7,006 nucleotides of DNA, from assembly GCA_030039615.1 (NCBI GenBank), contig JASHVF010000055.1, forward strand, positions 1-7,006, given 5' to 3'. A model generated the notes under the pieces. It ran no database searches. It was not told the DNA's origin and saw nothing but the letters and a program-made list of their open reading frames with translations. Both the position numbers and the translations under genes were made by a program. This DNA comes from Gammaproteobacteria bacterium (GTDB taxonomy: Bacteria > Pseudomonadota > Gammaproteobacteria > Steroidobacterales > Steroidobacteraceae). Below, one piece after another: positions 1-6,993 of the stretch (position 1 is its first letter; the number at the start of each line of letters is the position of its first letter).

Positions 1-1
1 G

Positions 2-604
2 TCGTCGTGGCTGCGCAATGTGGGTGGCCACCTGTACGCCATCATCGCGTTATCCTTCGTAGCCGCAGCCAACTTTGGCACGGCGATCGCCGGCATCTAC
101 GCCTCCGCCATCGGGCTGCGGAACTTCCGCCGGCTCGAGAAGCTCCCCTGGCTCGTGGTGCTGCTGTTGACCATCCTGCCGGTCGCGTTTCTCGGCATGT
201 TCGTGCCCGAGCTGGTGTTCAACAGGTTCGGGACGATCCTCGCGCTCGTTGGCGTCTGCTTTGCGCCGCTCTGCGGCATCCAGATCGCCGACTATTTCGT
301 GCTGCGGCGCCGTCAAATCGATGTGCGCGCGATCTACGAGACGCACCCGGGCAGCCGCTATTACTTCTGGGCGGGGTTCAATCCCGCCGCCGTCGTCGCG
401 GTCATCTGCGGCATCGCCCTCTACGCCTATCTTCTCAACCCGCTCACTTACGAATCGCACGGCCCTTACCGGCTCCTGACAGCCTCGTTGCCGACGGCGT
501 TGGTTTCAGCGCTGGTCTATATCGCGATCACGCGCCTCATCGTCATCAGAGCGGGGCGCGGCGGCTATGGGCCGCGCATTGAAAAGGAGGTTCGATGGAC
601 ATGA
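2..604 (+). CDS. NCS1-family permease, C-terminal part (5' end outside window)
   Basis: An open frame runs in from the window edge with no start codon in view; about 200 C-terminal residues are present. The protein is strongly hydrophobic, with about five membrane segments separated by short basic loops (for example RNFRRLEK). The stretch CGIQIADYFVLRRRQIDV, then an aromatic YYFWAGFNPAA segment entering the next helix, is the pattern I know from late helices of the NCS1 (cytosine/purine/uracil/thiamine/allantoin/hydantoin) proton or sodium symporters. It would act in the inner membrane, importing a nucleobase-like or other small heterocyclic compound. The substrate cannot be assigned because the helices that carry the binding site lie upstream of the window. 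Its stop codon overlaps the start of the next SDR gene, so the two are probably co-transcribed. The family call is fairly firm; specificity is unknown. Confidence 0.78.
   Translation, partial: SSWLRNVGGHLYAIIALSFVAAANFGTAIAGIYASAIGLRNFRRLEKLPWLVVLLLTILPVAFLGMFVPELVFNRFGTILALVGVCFAPLCGIQIADYFVLRRRQIDVRAIYETHPGSRYYFWAGFNPAAVVAVICGIALYAYLLNPLTYESHGPYRLLTASLPTALVSALVYIAITRLIVIRAGRGGYGPRIEKEVRWT
584..590 (+). promoter_or_regulatory. Strong Shine-Dalgarno site for the first SDR gene
   Basis: AAGGAGG is a near-perfect anti-16S match lying inside the last codons of the permease gene. It is 4 nt from the ATG at 595 and 10 nt from a second in-frame ATG at 601, so either could be the real start. The SDR beta strand begins right after both. 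I annotate the first; the second would shorten the protein by two residues. Confidence 0.75.
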
Positions 605-1407
605 TCGGAAAGCGCGTGCTCGTCACCGGGAGCACGACCGGGATCGGGCAGGGCGCCGCGGCAATGTTCCGGGCGGCCGGAGCGCGGGTCGCGATCAACG
701 GCCGTGATCCGCAGCGTGTCGATCGGGTGATCGCCGAGATGGGCGGCGAGGGCTACGTCGCGGCTCCCGGCCACGTCGGTACGGTCGAGGGCTGCCGGCG
801 CATCGTGGAAGAGGCGGTGGCGAAACTCGGCGGCCTCGATTGTCTCGTGAACAACGTGGGCATCGGCCCGCTGGCGCGCCTGCTGCAGGTCACCGAAGCC
901 CACTGGGACGAGGTGATCGCAGTCAACCTGCGCGCGGCGCTCTTTTGCACACAGGCAGCCCTGCCGGCGCTACGCGCCTCGCGCGGCTCCATCGTGATGA
1001 TTTCCTCGGTCACGGGTCTGATCGCCGGGCCGCCGGACAGCTTCGTGTATGCGATCTCGAAGGGTGGACTCATCGGCATGACCCGCAGTCTCGCGACCGA
1101 GCTCGCAGCCGATGGCGTTCGGGTCAACTGTCTGTGTCCAGGATACATCGACACCCCGATGGTTCAGGCCGAGAACGAGCTCACGCACGGGCAGCTCAAG
1201 CAGGCCATCAGTGAGTTCACGCCGCTCGGGCGCATCGGTACCGTGCGCGAATGCGCGTCTTCGATCCTCTACTTCGCCTCGGACGATGGCCGTTATATTA
1301 CGGGCGCGGTGCTCCCGAACGACGGCGGCTGCTTCGCGAACGGCAGTTGGGGGACGAACGACCAGGGTTCGGAGCCGGCACCGACCACCGCCGGCCAGGA
1401 CCATTGA
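595..1407 (+). CDS. Short-chain dehydrogenase/reductase (classical SDR), catalytically complete
   Basis: A 270-residue NAD(P)-dependent oxidoreductase of the classical SDR family, probably cytosolic. Visible motifs in order: glycine-rich cofactor loop TGSTTGIG (residues 11-18); NGRD after the second strand (35-38), whose Arg37 is typical of NADP(H) preference; NNVG (86-89); and the full catalytic tetrad Asn111, Ser138, Tyr152 and Lys156 (YAISK). The CPGYIDTP motif (181-188) closes over the cofactor. The family usually has about 250 residues; the excess is a polar tail after the NDGG motif, rich in Gly, Pro and Thr. It overlaps the permease gene by 10 nt and has a strong ribosome site. It most likely interconverts a hydroxyl and a keto group; the substrate is unknown. 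It closely resembles the next gene over most of its length, which suggests tandem duplication. Confidence 0.93.
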   Translation: MDMIGKRVLVTGSTTGIGQGAAAMFRAAGARVAINGRDPQRVDRVIAEMGGEGYVAAPGHVGTVEGCRRIVEEAVAKLGGLDCLVNNVGIGPLARLLQVTEAHWDEVIAVNLRAALFCTQAALPALRASRGSIVMISSVTGLIAGPPDSFVYAISKGGLIGMTRSLATELAADGVRVNCLCPGYIDTPMVQAENELTHGQLKQAISEFTPLGRIGTVRECASSILYFASDDGRYITGAVLPNDGGCFANGSWGTNDQGSEPAPTTAGQDH

Positions 1408-1408
1408 C

Positions 1409-1414
1409 GGGGAG
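1409..1414 (+). promoter_or_regulatory. Ribosome binding site fixing the start of the second SDR
   Basis: GGGGAG sits 7 nt before the ATG at 1422, in the 14-nt gap after the first SDR stop. It favours this ATG over in-frame starts further upstream that would lie inside the first SDR gene and add residues with no SDR homology. Confidence 0.6.
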
Positions 1415-1421
1415 CAGCGGC

Positions 1422-2183
1422 ATGGCGCTACAGCTCGATTTTCAGGCCAAGGGAGTCATGGTTGCCGGCGGGGCAACCGCTCTTGGGCGGTGTATCGCGG
1501 GTGCATTCCGCGAGCTCGGCGCAACGGTTGCGCTGCATGACTCCTCGGCCGCGCAGCTGGATGCGGCGCTGGGCGAGCTCGGCGGCGGCGCACGCCTGAA
1601 AGCCGCGCCCGGGGACCTGGCGGATACTGCCGCTATTGGGCAGATCGCCGCCAGGGCGATAGCGGAGCTCGGACGGCTTGACGTGCTGGTCTGCCTGGGC
1701 ACGAAAGCCAGCCTCCGGCCGATCGAGCAGATTGATCACGATTATTTCGAGCAGGTGCTCGGCGAGAACACCAAGCAGGCGTTCTTTCTGACGCAGGCGT
1801 GTGTTCCGGCCCTGCGCTCAACCCGCGGGTGCGTAGTGCATATCGGTTCCGCCGTAGGGCTCGTGGGCGGCCCGAGGGGCGCGGTCGGCTATGCGACCGC
1901 GTGTGGGGCCATGATGCAGATGACCCGCATGATGGCCCTCGAGCTCTCCTGTGACGGCATCCGGGTCAACTCGGTCTGCCCGGCGTCGGCCGAGGGGCGC
2001 GATCCGGCGGCGGCCGCGAGCTATGGAGACTACTTCTCGAAGCGATCGCCGCTCGGCCGGCTCCCCCTGGCCGAAGAGATCGCCAGCGCGGTTCTTTATC
2101 TGGCGACGCCGCTCTCGGGCTACACGACGGGCGCAACGCTCGTGGTCGACGGCGGCATTTCCTCAGGACACTACGTCGGCTGA
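1422..2183 (+). CDS. SDR-family protein lacking catalytic Lys and cofactor motifs (probable pseudoenzyme)
   Basis: A 253-residue SDR-fold protein, paralogous to its upstream neighbour: compare TQACVPALRSTRG with TQAALPALRASRG, and the shared PLGR and late GG motifs. The key sites are eroded. The glycine loop reads AGGATALG (15-22) with its middle Gly changed to Ala. NNAG is replaced by CLGT (91-94). YxxxK reads YATAC, so Cys161 stands where Lys is expected. The CPG motif is CPAS (186-189). Asn116, Ser143 and Tyr157 are kept. The frame is intact, composition matches its neighbours, and it has its own ribosome site, so it looks like a retained protein and not a decaying gene. By inference it may bind substrate or act as a structural subunit with the intact SDR. 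BbsC of the BbsCD dehydrogenase in anaerobic toluene degradation is a known inactive SDR subunit of this kind. Residual or altered activity cannot be excluded. Confidence 0.88.
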   Translation: MALQLDFQAKGVMVAGGATALGRCIAGAFRELGATVALHDSSAAQLDAALGELGGGARLKAAPGDLADTAAIGQIAARAIAELGRLDVLVCLGTKASLRPIEQIDHDYFEQVLGENTKQAFFLTQACVPALRSTRGCVVHIGSAVGLVGGPRGAVGYATACGAMMQMTRMMALELSCDGIRVNSVCPASAEGRDPAAAASYGDYFSKRSPLGRLPLAEEIASAVLYLATPLSGYTTGATLVVDGGISSGHYVG

Positions 2184-2202
2184 CTTCCGGGGGCGATCCA
2201 AC

Positions 2203-2601
2203 GTGAGCGACATCAAGACCGAGCTCGGGCTGGTGCTGCGCCAGGCGGCGGAGGCGCTGCGCGCCGGGGCGAGCGCCTCGGAATTCAGTCGCCTGCTGTA
2301 CGCGTCTGATCTGCTGGTCGTCGGCGAGGGCTGGCCGCGGGCTATCCGCGGCGTCGAGGCATTCCTGCCCGATCTCGAGGTGCTGCTGCGCGACTGGGGC
2401 CCGAAGCCGGAGCTGACCTTCGCGATCGTGGATCCCGTCATCGAGGCCGGCGGGGAGGTGGCGACGACGTGCGTCGATGTGCGTGTCGCAGCGAAGAAGC
2501 CGGACGGTGCCGCCGAATCTTACCGGGTCATGTACGCCTGGAGGCGCACCGCCGCCGGCTGGCGCGTGGCGGCGGAGATGTACACCGTCGGCTCTTACTG
2601 A
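2203..2601 (+). CDS. Small NTF2/SnoaL-like fold protein
   Basis: A 132-residue protein starting at GTG 2203, 19 nt after the second SDR. A G-rich stretch at 2189-2193, 9 nt upstream, is a weak ribosome site. The layout suits the NTF2-like/SnoaL/DUF4440 cone fold: an N-terminal helix (residues 2-21), a second helix followed by YASDLLVVGEGWPRAIRG (33-50), then a strand-rich half ending in YRVMYAWRRTAAGWRVAAEM (107-126). The alternation of a charged strand, a G-W turn and a final strand is typical of the family. Such proteins include isomerases, dehydratases, hydrolases and non-catalytic binding proteins, so function cannot be set from the fold. It is the last gene of the apparent operon. The longer in-frame extension upstream lies inside the SDR gene and has no support. 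Confidence 0.75.
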   Translation: MSDIKTELGLVLRQAAEALRAGASASEFSRLLYASDLLVVGEGWPRAIRGVEAFLPDLEVLLRDWGPKPELTFAIVDPVIEAGGEVATTCVDVRVAAKKPDGAAESYRVMYAWRRTAAGWRVAAEMYTVGSY

Positions 2602-2605
2602 TCCC

Positions 2606-2627
2606 GCCCGCGCGTACGTGGGCCTTT
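2606..2627 (+). terminator. Weak candidate terminator hairpin after the operon
   Basis: GCCCGCGCGTACGTGGGC (2606-2623) can fold into a 7-bp stem, including one G-U pair, with a 4-nt loop. It begins 5 nt after the stop of the SnoaL-like gene. Only three T residues follow (2625-2627), so intrinsic termination would be inefficient. It may instead attenuate read-through into the receptor gene. Confidence 0.35.
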
Positions 2628-2637
2628 GTCCCGCTGA

Positions 2638-2667
2638 TTGACACCCGCGCGGTTCCTGTCCTAATGT
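2638..2667 (+). promoter_or_regulatory. Candidate sigma70 promoter for the TonB-dependent receptor
   Basis: A perfect TTGACA (2638-2643) lies about 130 nt before the receptor start. The best -10 element is TAATGT (2662-2667) at 18-nt spacing; it matches the consensus at only three positions. The weak -10 would suit a regulated promoter. Its overlap with the left half of the inverted repeat at 2657-2688 would let a bound repressor block polymerase. Confidence 0.4.
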
Positions 2668-2688
2668 AGCCGACAAGACTGTAGGACA
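2657..2688. promoter_or_regulatory. Inverted repeat TGTCCTA/TAGGACA, candidate operator
   Basis: TGTCCTA (2657-2663) and its exact reverse complement TAGGACA (2682-2688) are separated by 18 nt, with half-site centres 25 bp apart. Further TGTC/GACA elements surround it: TGTC at 2627 and GACA at 2640 and 2672. The loop is too long and lacks a T run, so it is not a terminator. Its place over the likely -10 and downstream of it suggests a regulator binding site for the receptor gene. No regulator gene is in the window. Confidence 0.4.
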
Positions 2689-2774
2689 AGATCTTCAGGC
2701 AAGTGTGCGCCAGCGCTGCGCGCCAGCCGCCGCCGGGGACCTCCTCGAGGGGCTGGCTGGGACGGGGGGAATCG

Positions 2775-5243
2775 ATGAAGACCAAGCACTCGAAGCGTCG
2801 GCGTCCTCCCGTGATCAACGCCGCGCTGACGGGCAGCCTCGCGATCTTCGCCGGCCGCGAGGCGGCTGCGCAGACGGCGCCGACCGCGAGCGCGGACGTC
2901 GCTTCGACGGTCCAGGAAATCATCGTCACCGCCTCCCGCCGAGCGACCACCGTCGAGGACGTCCCCTACAACATCTCGGCAATCAGCGGCGCCGACCTCG
3001 ACCGCGCCGGCGTGAGCAATTTCGCCGAGCTCGCCGACCAGGTGGCCGGGTTCGACTACGAGGATCGCGGTGTGCGCTACGCCGGCGCCACGGTGCCGAT
3101 CATGCGCGGCATCAACGGCTCGAACACCGAGCGCCCCGGCATAGTGGTTGAGCAGATGCCGGTAGCGCTCTACCTGGGCAACAGCGCGGAGGTCGGCTAC
3201 CTGCCGATCATGGACATTGACCACGTCGAGGTGCTGCGTGGACCGCAAGGCACCCTCTACGGCGCGGGCTCGCTCGGCGGTGCGATCCGACTGATTCCGA
3301 AAAGTCCGACCTTGGATGAGTGGTCCGCGACCGTCGAGGCATCGGGCGGCGATATCGCGCATTCCTCGGATGCCGACTATTACGGCTTCGCCATACTCAA
3401 TGCGCCACTCGGGCCGATCGCCGCCCTGCGTCTGTCGGGGCGCTACGAGCACCAGGGAGGCTTCATCGATCAGTCGGGTATCATGGAACGCCAGGGAAAC
3501 CTCGTCACGGGCGTTCCGGTGCTCGCCGACCCCAGCGATGTTGCCGACAGCCCGGCCGTCTATTACTCGAAGAAGGACGTCAACTACGATGACATTTCCG
3601 CCGGTCGGGCCAGTCTCCTGTTAGTGCCGAGCGAGCCGCTGCGGATTGAGCTGGACTGGAATGGGTCCTACCTGCAGGGCGTCAACAGCCCGCAGGACAA
3701 TCCCACCTACCAAGGCGGCCCTGCGCCGTGGGATCCGCGCATCACTCTGCCGGCCAGCGGGGATTATCAGATCGACTCTTCGACCCTCGCGCCGTACTTC
3801 CGCCATACCGATCTGACGAATCTCGACGCCAGCTACGATGCGGGATTCGCCACCGTCTCCTCCACCACGGCGTATGGCGAGACCTGGGCGGTCACGGGCC
3901 AGGACGCCAATGTGCTGATCCTCGGACTGCCGGCTACCTATCTTCCCTACTACACCGGCAACCCGATCAATCCGCGTTACGTTGCGACGAGCAACTATAC
4001 GGATACGGATCATCGCTTCACGCAGGAACTGCGGCTCGTCTCCAAGCCCGGCGAGCATCTCGATTACGTCGCCGGCGCCTTCTACGAACACGATACCCGC
4101 AGGCTCGTCTGGGACATCTACGAGCCGGGCACGACGGCGCAGTCGATCGCCAGCGGCGGTCTCTACGTGAACACCAGCCCGCAGGGGAACACCTTCTTTG
4201 AGAACGCCCCGCAGCAATTCGACGAGGAAGCGGTGTACGGGGAGCTGACCTGGCACATCTCCAAGCAGTGGCAGATCACCGGCGGGGGCCGCGTATTCCA
4301 CGATAGTCTCTCGCAGGACCAGAATTTCGAGAGCTACATCATCGGCCTGACGGGTGGCAACAGCAGCTCGAGCTCCTACACCCGGCACATCTTCAAACTG
4401 AATACCTCATACGAGTACGTCGACAATCAGCAGGTGTATGCGACTTTCTCGCAGGGCTTCCGCCGCGGCGGGGTCAACGCCTTCCCCTTGTCGGGTTACT
4501 ACCAGGAATCGGCGCAGATTCTCAACTACAAGCCTGATACGACCGACAACTACGAATTGGGCGTCAAGGGAGTGCTGCCCAGCGGGCTGCGCTACTCGAC
4601 GGATGTTTACTACATCAACTGGACCGATCCGCAGATGGGCATTTCAACGCCCAATACCTGGCCCGTCGCTGTCAACGGCAAGTCGGCCGTATCCAAGGGC
4701 TTCGAGCTTGAGCTCAGCACGCCCGTCTTGGTCAAGGAGCTCGAGCTGACGCTGGCCTATTCGTACACCGATGCGCGCCTCACGCAGAGCTTTTGCCTGC
4801 CGGGCGGCAATGGCACGGGCCTGCCGGGTGCGGCCGGGTTCTTTCCCTGCGGCATAGAGGGGTTTGAGGGAGAGCGCTTGCCCGGCACGACGGATAATGA
4901 CGGGTCGGTGACACTCGCCTACAGCGAGCACTTGGGCGGCGGACGCAGCATCGTCTACACGATCAACGATAACTATCGCGGCTCGAGTGTGAATAACCTC
5001 GTGAGCGTTGCCAACAACGCCATCCCGCCTGTCACGCTGGGCGGTTATGCGCTCTTGAATGCGAGTGTCAGCGCGGCGATCACCGACCACCTGCGGCTCG
5101 GGCTCTTTGGCTCAAACTTGCTCGACAAGCGGGCGATCGTCGGCGCGCCGCAGCGAATCGTGCCCTTCCTCGGGGACCTTGCCAACATCTATTCGATCAA
5201 CCGGCCGAGAGAGGTATCGCTGCGCGTCGGGTACGACTGGTGA
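2775..5243 (+). CDS. TonB-dependent outer-membrane receptor
   Basis: An 822-residue outer-membrane active transporter powered by TonB-ExbBD. I start it at ATG 2775, where a signal peptide begins: a basic stretch KTKHSKRRR, a short hydrophobic core VINAALTGSLAIFAG, and likely cleavage around AAAQ (30-33). A purine-rich run (2764-2771) precedes the ATG at only 3 nt. The TonB box region is EIIVTASRR (48-56). The plug domain follows, with the hallmark VEVLRGPQGTLYGAGSLGGA (151-170). The rest is a strand-rich barrel with aromatic girdles, ending in Trp822 in SLRVGYDW, the usual C-terminal aromatic barrel-assembly signal. Length is normal for the family. Only two cysteines occur, at 674 and 692, in a Gly/Pro-rich and probably extracellular segment. 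Nothing shows whether the ligand is a siderophore, sugar or other organic compound. The catabolic neighbours and lack of visible iron genes make a carbon or nitrogen substrate more likely, by inference. Confidence 0.95.
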   Translation: MKTKHSKRRRPPVINAALTGSLAIFAGREAAAQTAPTASADVASTVQEIIVTASRRATTVEDVPYNISAISGADLDRAGVSNFAELADQVAGFDYEDRGVRYAGATVPIMRGINGSNTERPGIVVEQMPVALYLGNSAEVGYLPIMDIDHVEVLRGPQGTLYGAGSLGGAIRLIPKSPTLDEWSATVEASGGDIAHSSDADYYGFAILNAPLGPIAALRLSGRYEHQGGFIDQSGIMERQGNLVTGVPVLADPSDVADSPAVYYSKKDVNYDDISAGRASLLLVPSEPLRIELDWNGSYLQGVNSPQDNPTYQGGPAPWDPRITLPASGDYQIDSSTLAPYFRHTDLTNLDASYDAGFATVSSTTAYGETWAVTGQDANVLILGLPATYLPYYTGNPINPRYVATSNYTDTDHRFTQELRLVSKPGEHLDYVAGAFYEHDTRRLVWDIYEPGTTAQSIASGGLYVNTSPQGNTFFENAPQQFDEEAVYGELTWHISKQWQITGGGRVFHDSLSQDQNFESYIIGLTGGNSSSSSYTRHIFKLNTSYEYVDNQQVYATFSQGFRRGGVNAFPLSGYYQESAQILNYKPDTTDNYELGVKGVLPSGLRYSTDVYYINWTDPQMGISTPNTWPVAVNGKSAVSKGFELELSTPVLVKELELTLAYSYTDARLTQSFCLPGGNGTGLPGAAGFFPCGIEGFEGERLPGTTDNDGSVTLAYSEHLGGGRSIVYTINDNYRGSSVNNLVSVANNAIPPVTLGGYALLNASVSAAITDHLRLGLFGSNLLDKRAIVGAPQRIVPFLGDLANIYSINRPREVSLRVGYDW

Positions 5244-5256
5244 TCGGCGGCGCCCG

Positions 5257-6705
5257 CTAGTCCGGTGTGCGGACGCCGTTAGCGGCCAGGGCGGTGAGCA
5301 GAGGAGCGAGATGCCGTTCGTAGTGGCGCCATTTGCCGACCGATGACTGGTAGATTGGCTGGCGGATCTGGGCGGCGCTGGCGGTCATGGAAACGCCAAG
5401 GTTCCCCTGGATCTCGACTGCGGCTTCGACCCAGGGTACGTTGCAGACCTGCGCGATCGCCGCACCCACACGCGCCGGTTGCTTGACCAGCTCCTCATAA
5501 GTGAGCTCGAGGAGCCACTCGCCGAGCACGCGGCGCCAATGGTCGATGAGCCGGCTGTAAGCGGCGTAATAGCGGGCCAATTCCTCGAAGTCATAAGTGA
5601 ATGGATAGGCCTGTCCAAAGAGTATCCGGTACATCGCAAAACAACTGTCGACCGCCTGTCGGGTTACCAGAACCGGTGTCGCCCCCGGCAGCGCCCGGCG
5701 GATCGCGCCCAGGTAGAGATAATTCAGCGGGAGTTTTTCGATGACCTTGCCTGCGCGCATGCCGCCCGCGAGGCTTTGGTAGTGCAGACCCACGCGGGCG
5801 AAGTCAGCCGTCGCCGCTCGGCTGAAGACATCCGCGCCGTCCGCGGGCGCCTCTGCGAGCAGGGCGAGGGAGAAATTCTCCGTCTCGCCATTGGACCGCA
5901 CGCCCGGGAGCCGGGCCAGCATGCGCTCGACGAGCGTGGTTCCGGAGCGCGGCAGACCGACGATGAAGATGAAGCGCGCGGACTCGGCCGCGCCGCTCGT
6001 CCCCGCACCGGCAGAGGGGAATGCCTCGGCGATGCGCGCGAGCTTGGCCTCATCCACGGCAACGTCATAGGCGAGATGGCGGCGGCGGGTGGCGGCCGCC
6101 TCTCGAAACCAGCGAAACGCTTCATCGTAGCGGGCGAGGTCGTCGAGCTCCTTGCCGAGCGCATAGCCGAGAAAAATACGTGCGCGGTCAGTCGCGGCCG
6201 GGTCCGCCAGCAGGCGTTCCATGGCCTCGACATGATTGCGGGAATCGTCCTGGGTTCTGAGTTCAGATCGCAGCAGATAGCTTTGGTAGTGCCGTGGATC
6301 GAGCTCGATCGCGCGGTCGCAACCAGACTCCGCTTCCGCAAGACGCCCAAAGCTTCGTTCGCTCGATGCGAGGTTGTACCAATAGCGGGCATCGTCGGGC
6401 GCGCATTGCACCGCACGCCGGTAGAGCGCATTGGCGCGTTCGAATTCGCCCAGCTCCATCGAGACGAACGCGAGCGCGTCGTATGCGTCGGCCGAGTCGG
6501 AGGGAATCGCGAGTGCGCGTACGATCACACTCTCGGCCTCGTCGCGTTCACCGAGCCGTGACAGAATCGTAGCGAGCAGCCCGTGCGCGGGTGAGCAACT
6601 GCGGCACTGCGCTGCGGCGCGGCGTGCGAGCGGCAAGGCTTCCTTGGCGCGTCCGGCGCGCAGCAGTCGAGTCGCTTCGACACCAGGTGCGGAGCGAGTG
6701 CTCAT
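5257..6705 (-). CDS. Tetratricopeptide-repeat sulfotransferase family protein
   Basis: A 482-residue protein read right to left. Residues 12-141 hold about four TPR units with typical spacing (for example AYDALAFVSMELGEFERANA from 74), and another TPR-like unit lies near 178-210. The C-terminal half is a sulfotransferase domain. FIFIVGLPRSGTTLVERM (245-262) is the PAPS 5'-phosphosulfate loop. VTRQAVDSCFAMYR (347-360) fits the 3'-phosphate site with Arg349 and Ser354. SVGKWRHYERH (455-465) is the late conserved motif of this TPR-fused group. It may transfer sulfate from PAPS to an unknown acceptor, though many members of this family are uncharacterised. I chose ATG 6705 because the first TPR begins just after it. 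A TTG at 6759 would add 18 charged, non-homologous residues; neither start has a clear Shine-Dalgarno site. It converges on the receptor gene with a 13-nt gap and no clear terminator. Confidence 0.9.
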   Translation of the reverse strand: MSTRSAPGVEATRLLRAGRAKEALPLARRAAAQCRSCSPAHGLLATILSRLGERDEAESVIVRALAIPSDSADAYDALAFVSMELGEFERANALYRRAVQCAPDDARYWYNLASSERSFGRLAEAESGCDRAIELDPRHYQSYLLRSELRTQDDSRNHVEAMERLLADPAATDRARIFLGYALGKELDDLARYDEAFRWFREAAATRRRHLAYDVAVDEAKLARIAEAFPSAGAGTSGAAESARFIFIVGLPRSGTTLVERMLARLPGVRSNGETENFSLALLAEAPADGADVFSRAATADFARVGLHYQSLAGGMRAGKVIEKLPLNYLYLGAIRRALPGATPVLVTRQAVDSCFAMYRILFGQAYPFTYDFEELARYYAAYSRLIDHWRRVLGEWLLELTYEELVKQPARVGAAIAQVCNVPWVEAAVEIQGNLGVSMTASAAQIRQPIYQSSVGKWRHYERHLAPLLTALAANGVRTPD

Positions 6706-6810
6706 CGAGTGGTTTGGAACACGATCCCGATCTCTTGCGTCGTCACGAGAGTTTTCCAACCGGCATACAACTGCCGCTACGTCGAAGCATCCGCTCAGGT
6801 CACCATATCA

Positions 6811-6829
6811 GTACCCAATCAGTTGGTAC
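6811..6829. repeat. Imperfect palindrome upstream of the sulfotransferase gene
   Basis: GTACCCAATCAGTTGGTAC is a 19-bp imperfect palindrome: seven of nine pairs match around a central C. It lies about 105 nt upstream of the sulfotransferase start, in a slightly more AT-rich stretch. It could be an operator of TetR type or part of an old insertion junction; nothing decides between them. I see no convincing promoter hexamers in 6706-6840. Confidence 0.35.
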
Positions 6830-6840
6830 AGGCCACTACC

Positions 6841-6993
6841 TCCGTCGCGCTGAGGAGAAGGCTCAAGCGCTACATCCTCCAGTACAACAAGGCACCCCGA
6901 ATCGTGAAGTGGAAGTACGCCGATCACCGGGCCCGTCGGCGTCAGTCCCTCAGGCGTTTCTCAGGGCTTTCGCGCCGCCCGCGGCGACGTTGA
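6841..6993 (+). pseudogene. Probable C-terminal remnant of an IS630-type transposase
   Basis: The frame beginning at 6841 reads SVALRRRLKRYILQYNKAPR followed by IVKWKYADHRARR, and stops at 6991-6993. From memory this matches the end of IS630/Tc1-mariner-type transposases, which typically finish with an RYIxxYNxxxKPxxWKYxDP-like stretch. Only this tail is recognisable. The frame stays open upstream to 6709, but that sequence shows no transposase features and no catalytic DDE residues, so the gene looks 5'-truncated. The residues after the motif are Arg-rich and may be drifted or not original. The element's right end would lie close to or beyond the window edge; I could not find its terminal repeat. 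Confidence 0.55.

Noticed and set aside
1251..1421. Upstream extension of the second SDR frame to about 310 residues
   Set aside because: The extension lies within the first SDR gene, adds no SDR-like sequence, and is made unnecessary by the GGGGAG site 7 nt before ATG 1422.
1966..2676. A 236-codon open frame on the minus strand over the second SDR and SnoaL-like genes
   Set aside because: It spans two plus-strand genes and their junction, and its translation is Arg/Pro-rich without motifs. It is a shadow frame.
2703..2774. GTG start at 2703 for the TonB receptor
   Set aside because: It would put a non-signal stretch ahead of the basic-hydrophobic signal peptide that begins at ATG 2775.
3621..4388. 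A 255-codon minus-strand frame opposite the receptor
   Set aside because: It is antisense to the barrel-coding part of a well-supported receptor gene and its translation has no domain features.
5479..6561. A 360-codon open frame on the plus strand opposite the sulfotransferase gene
   Set aside because: It is antisense to a gene with clear TPR and PAPS-binding motifs. Its translation is rich in Arg, Ala, Glu and Gly with no recognisable domain, as expected for a shadow frame in GC-rich DNA.
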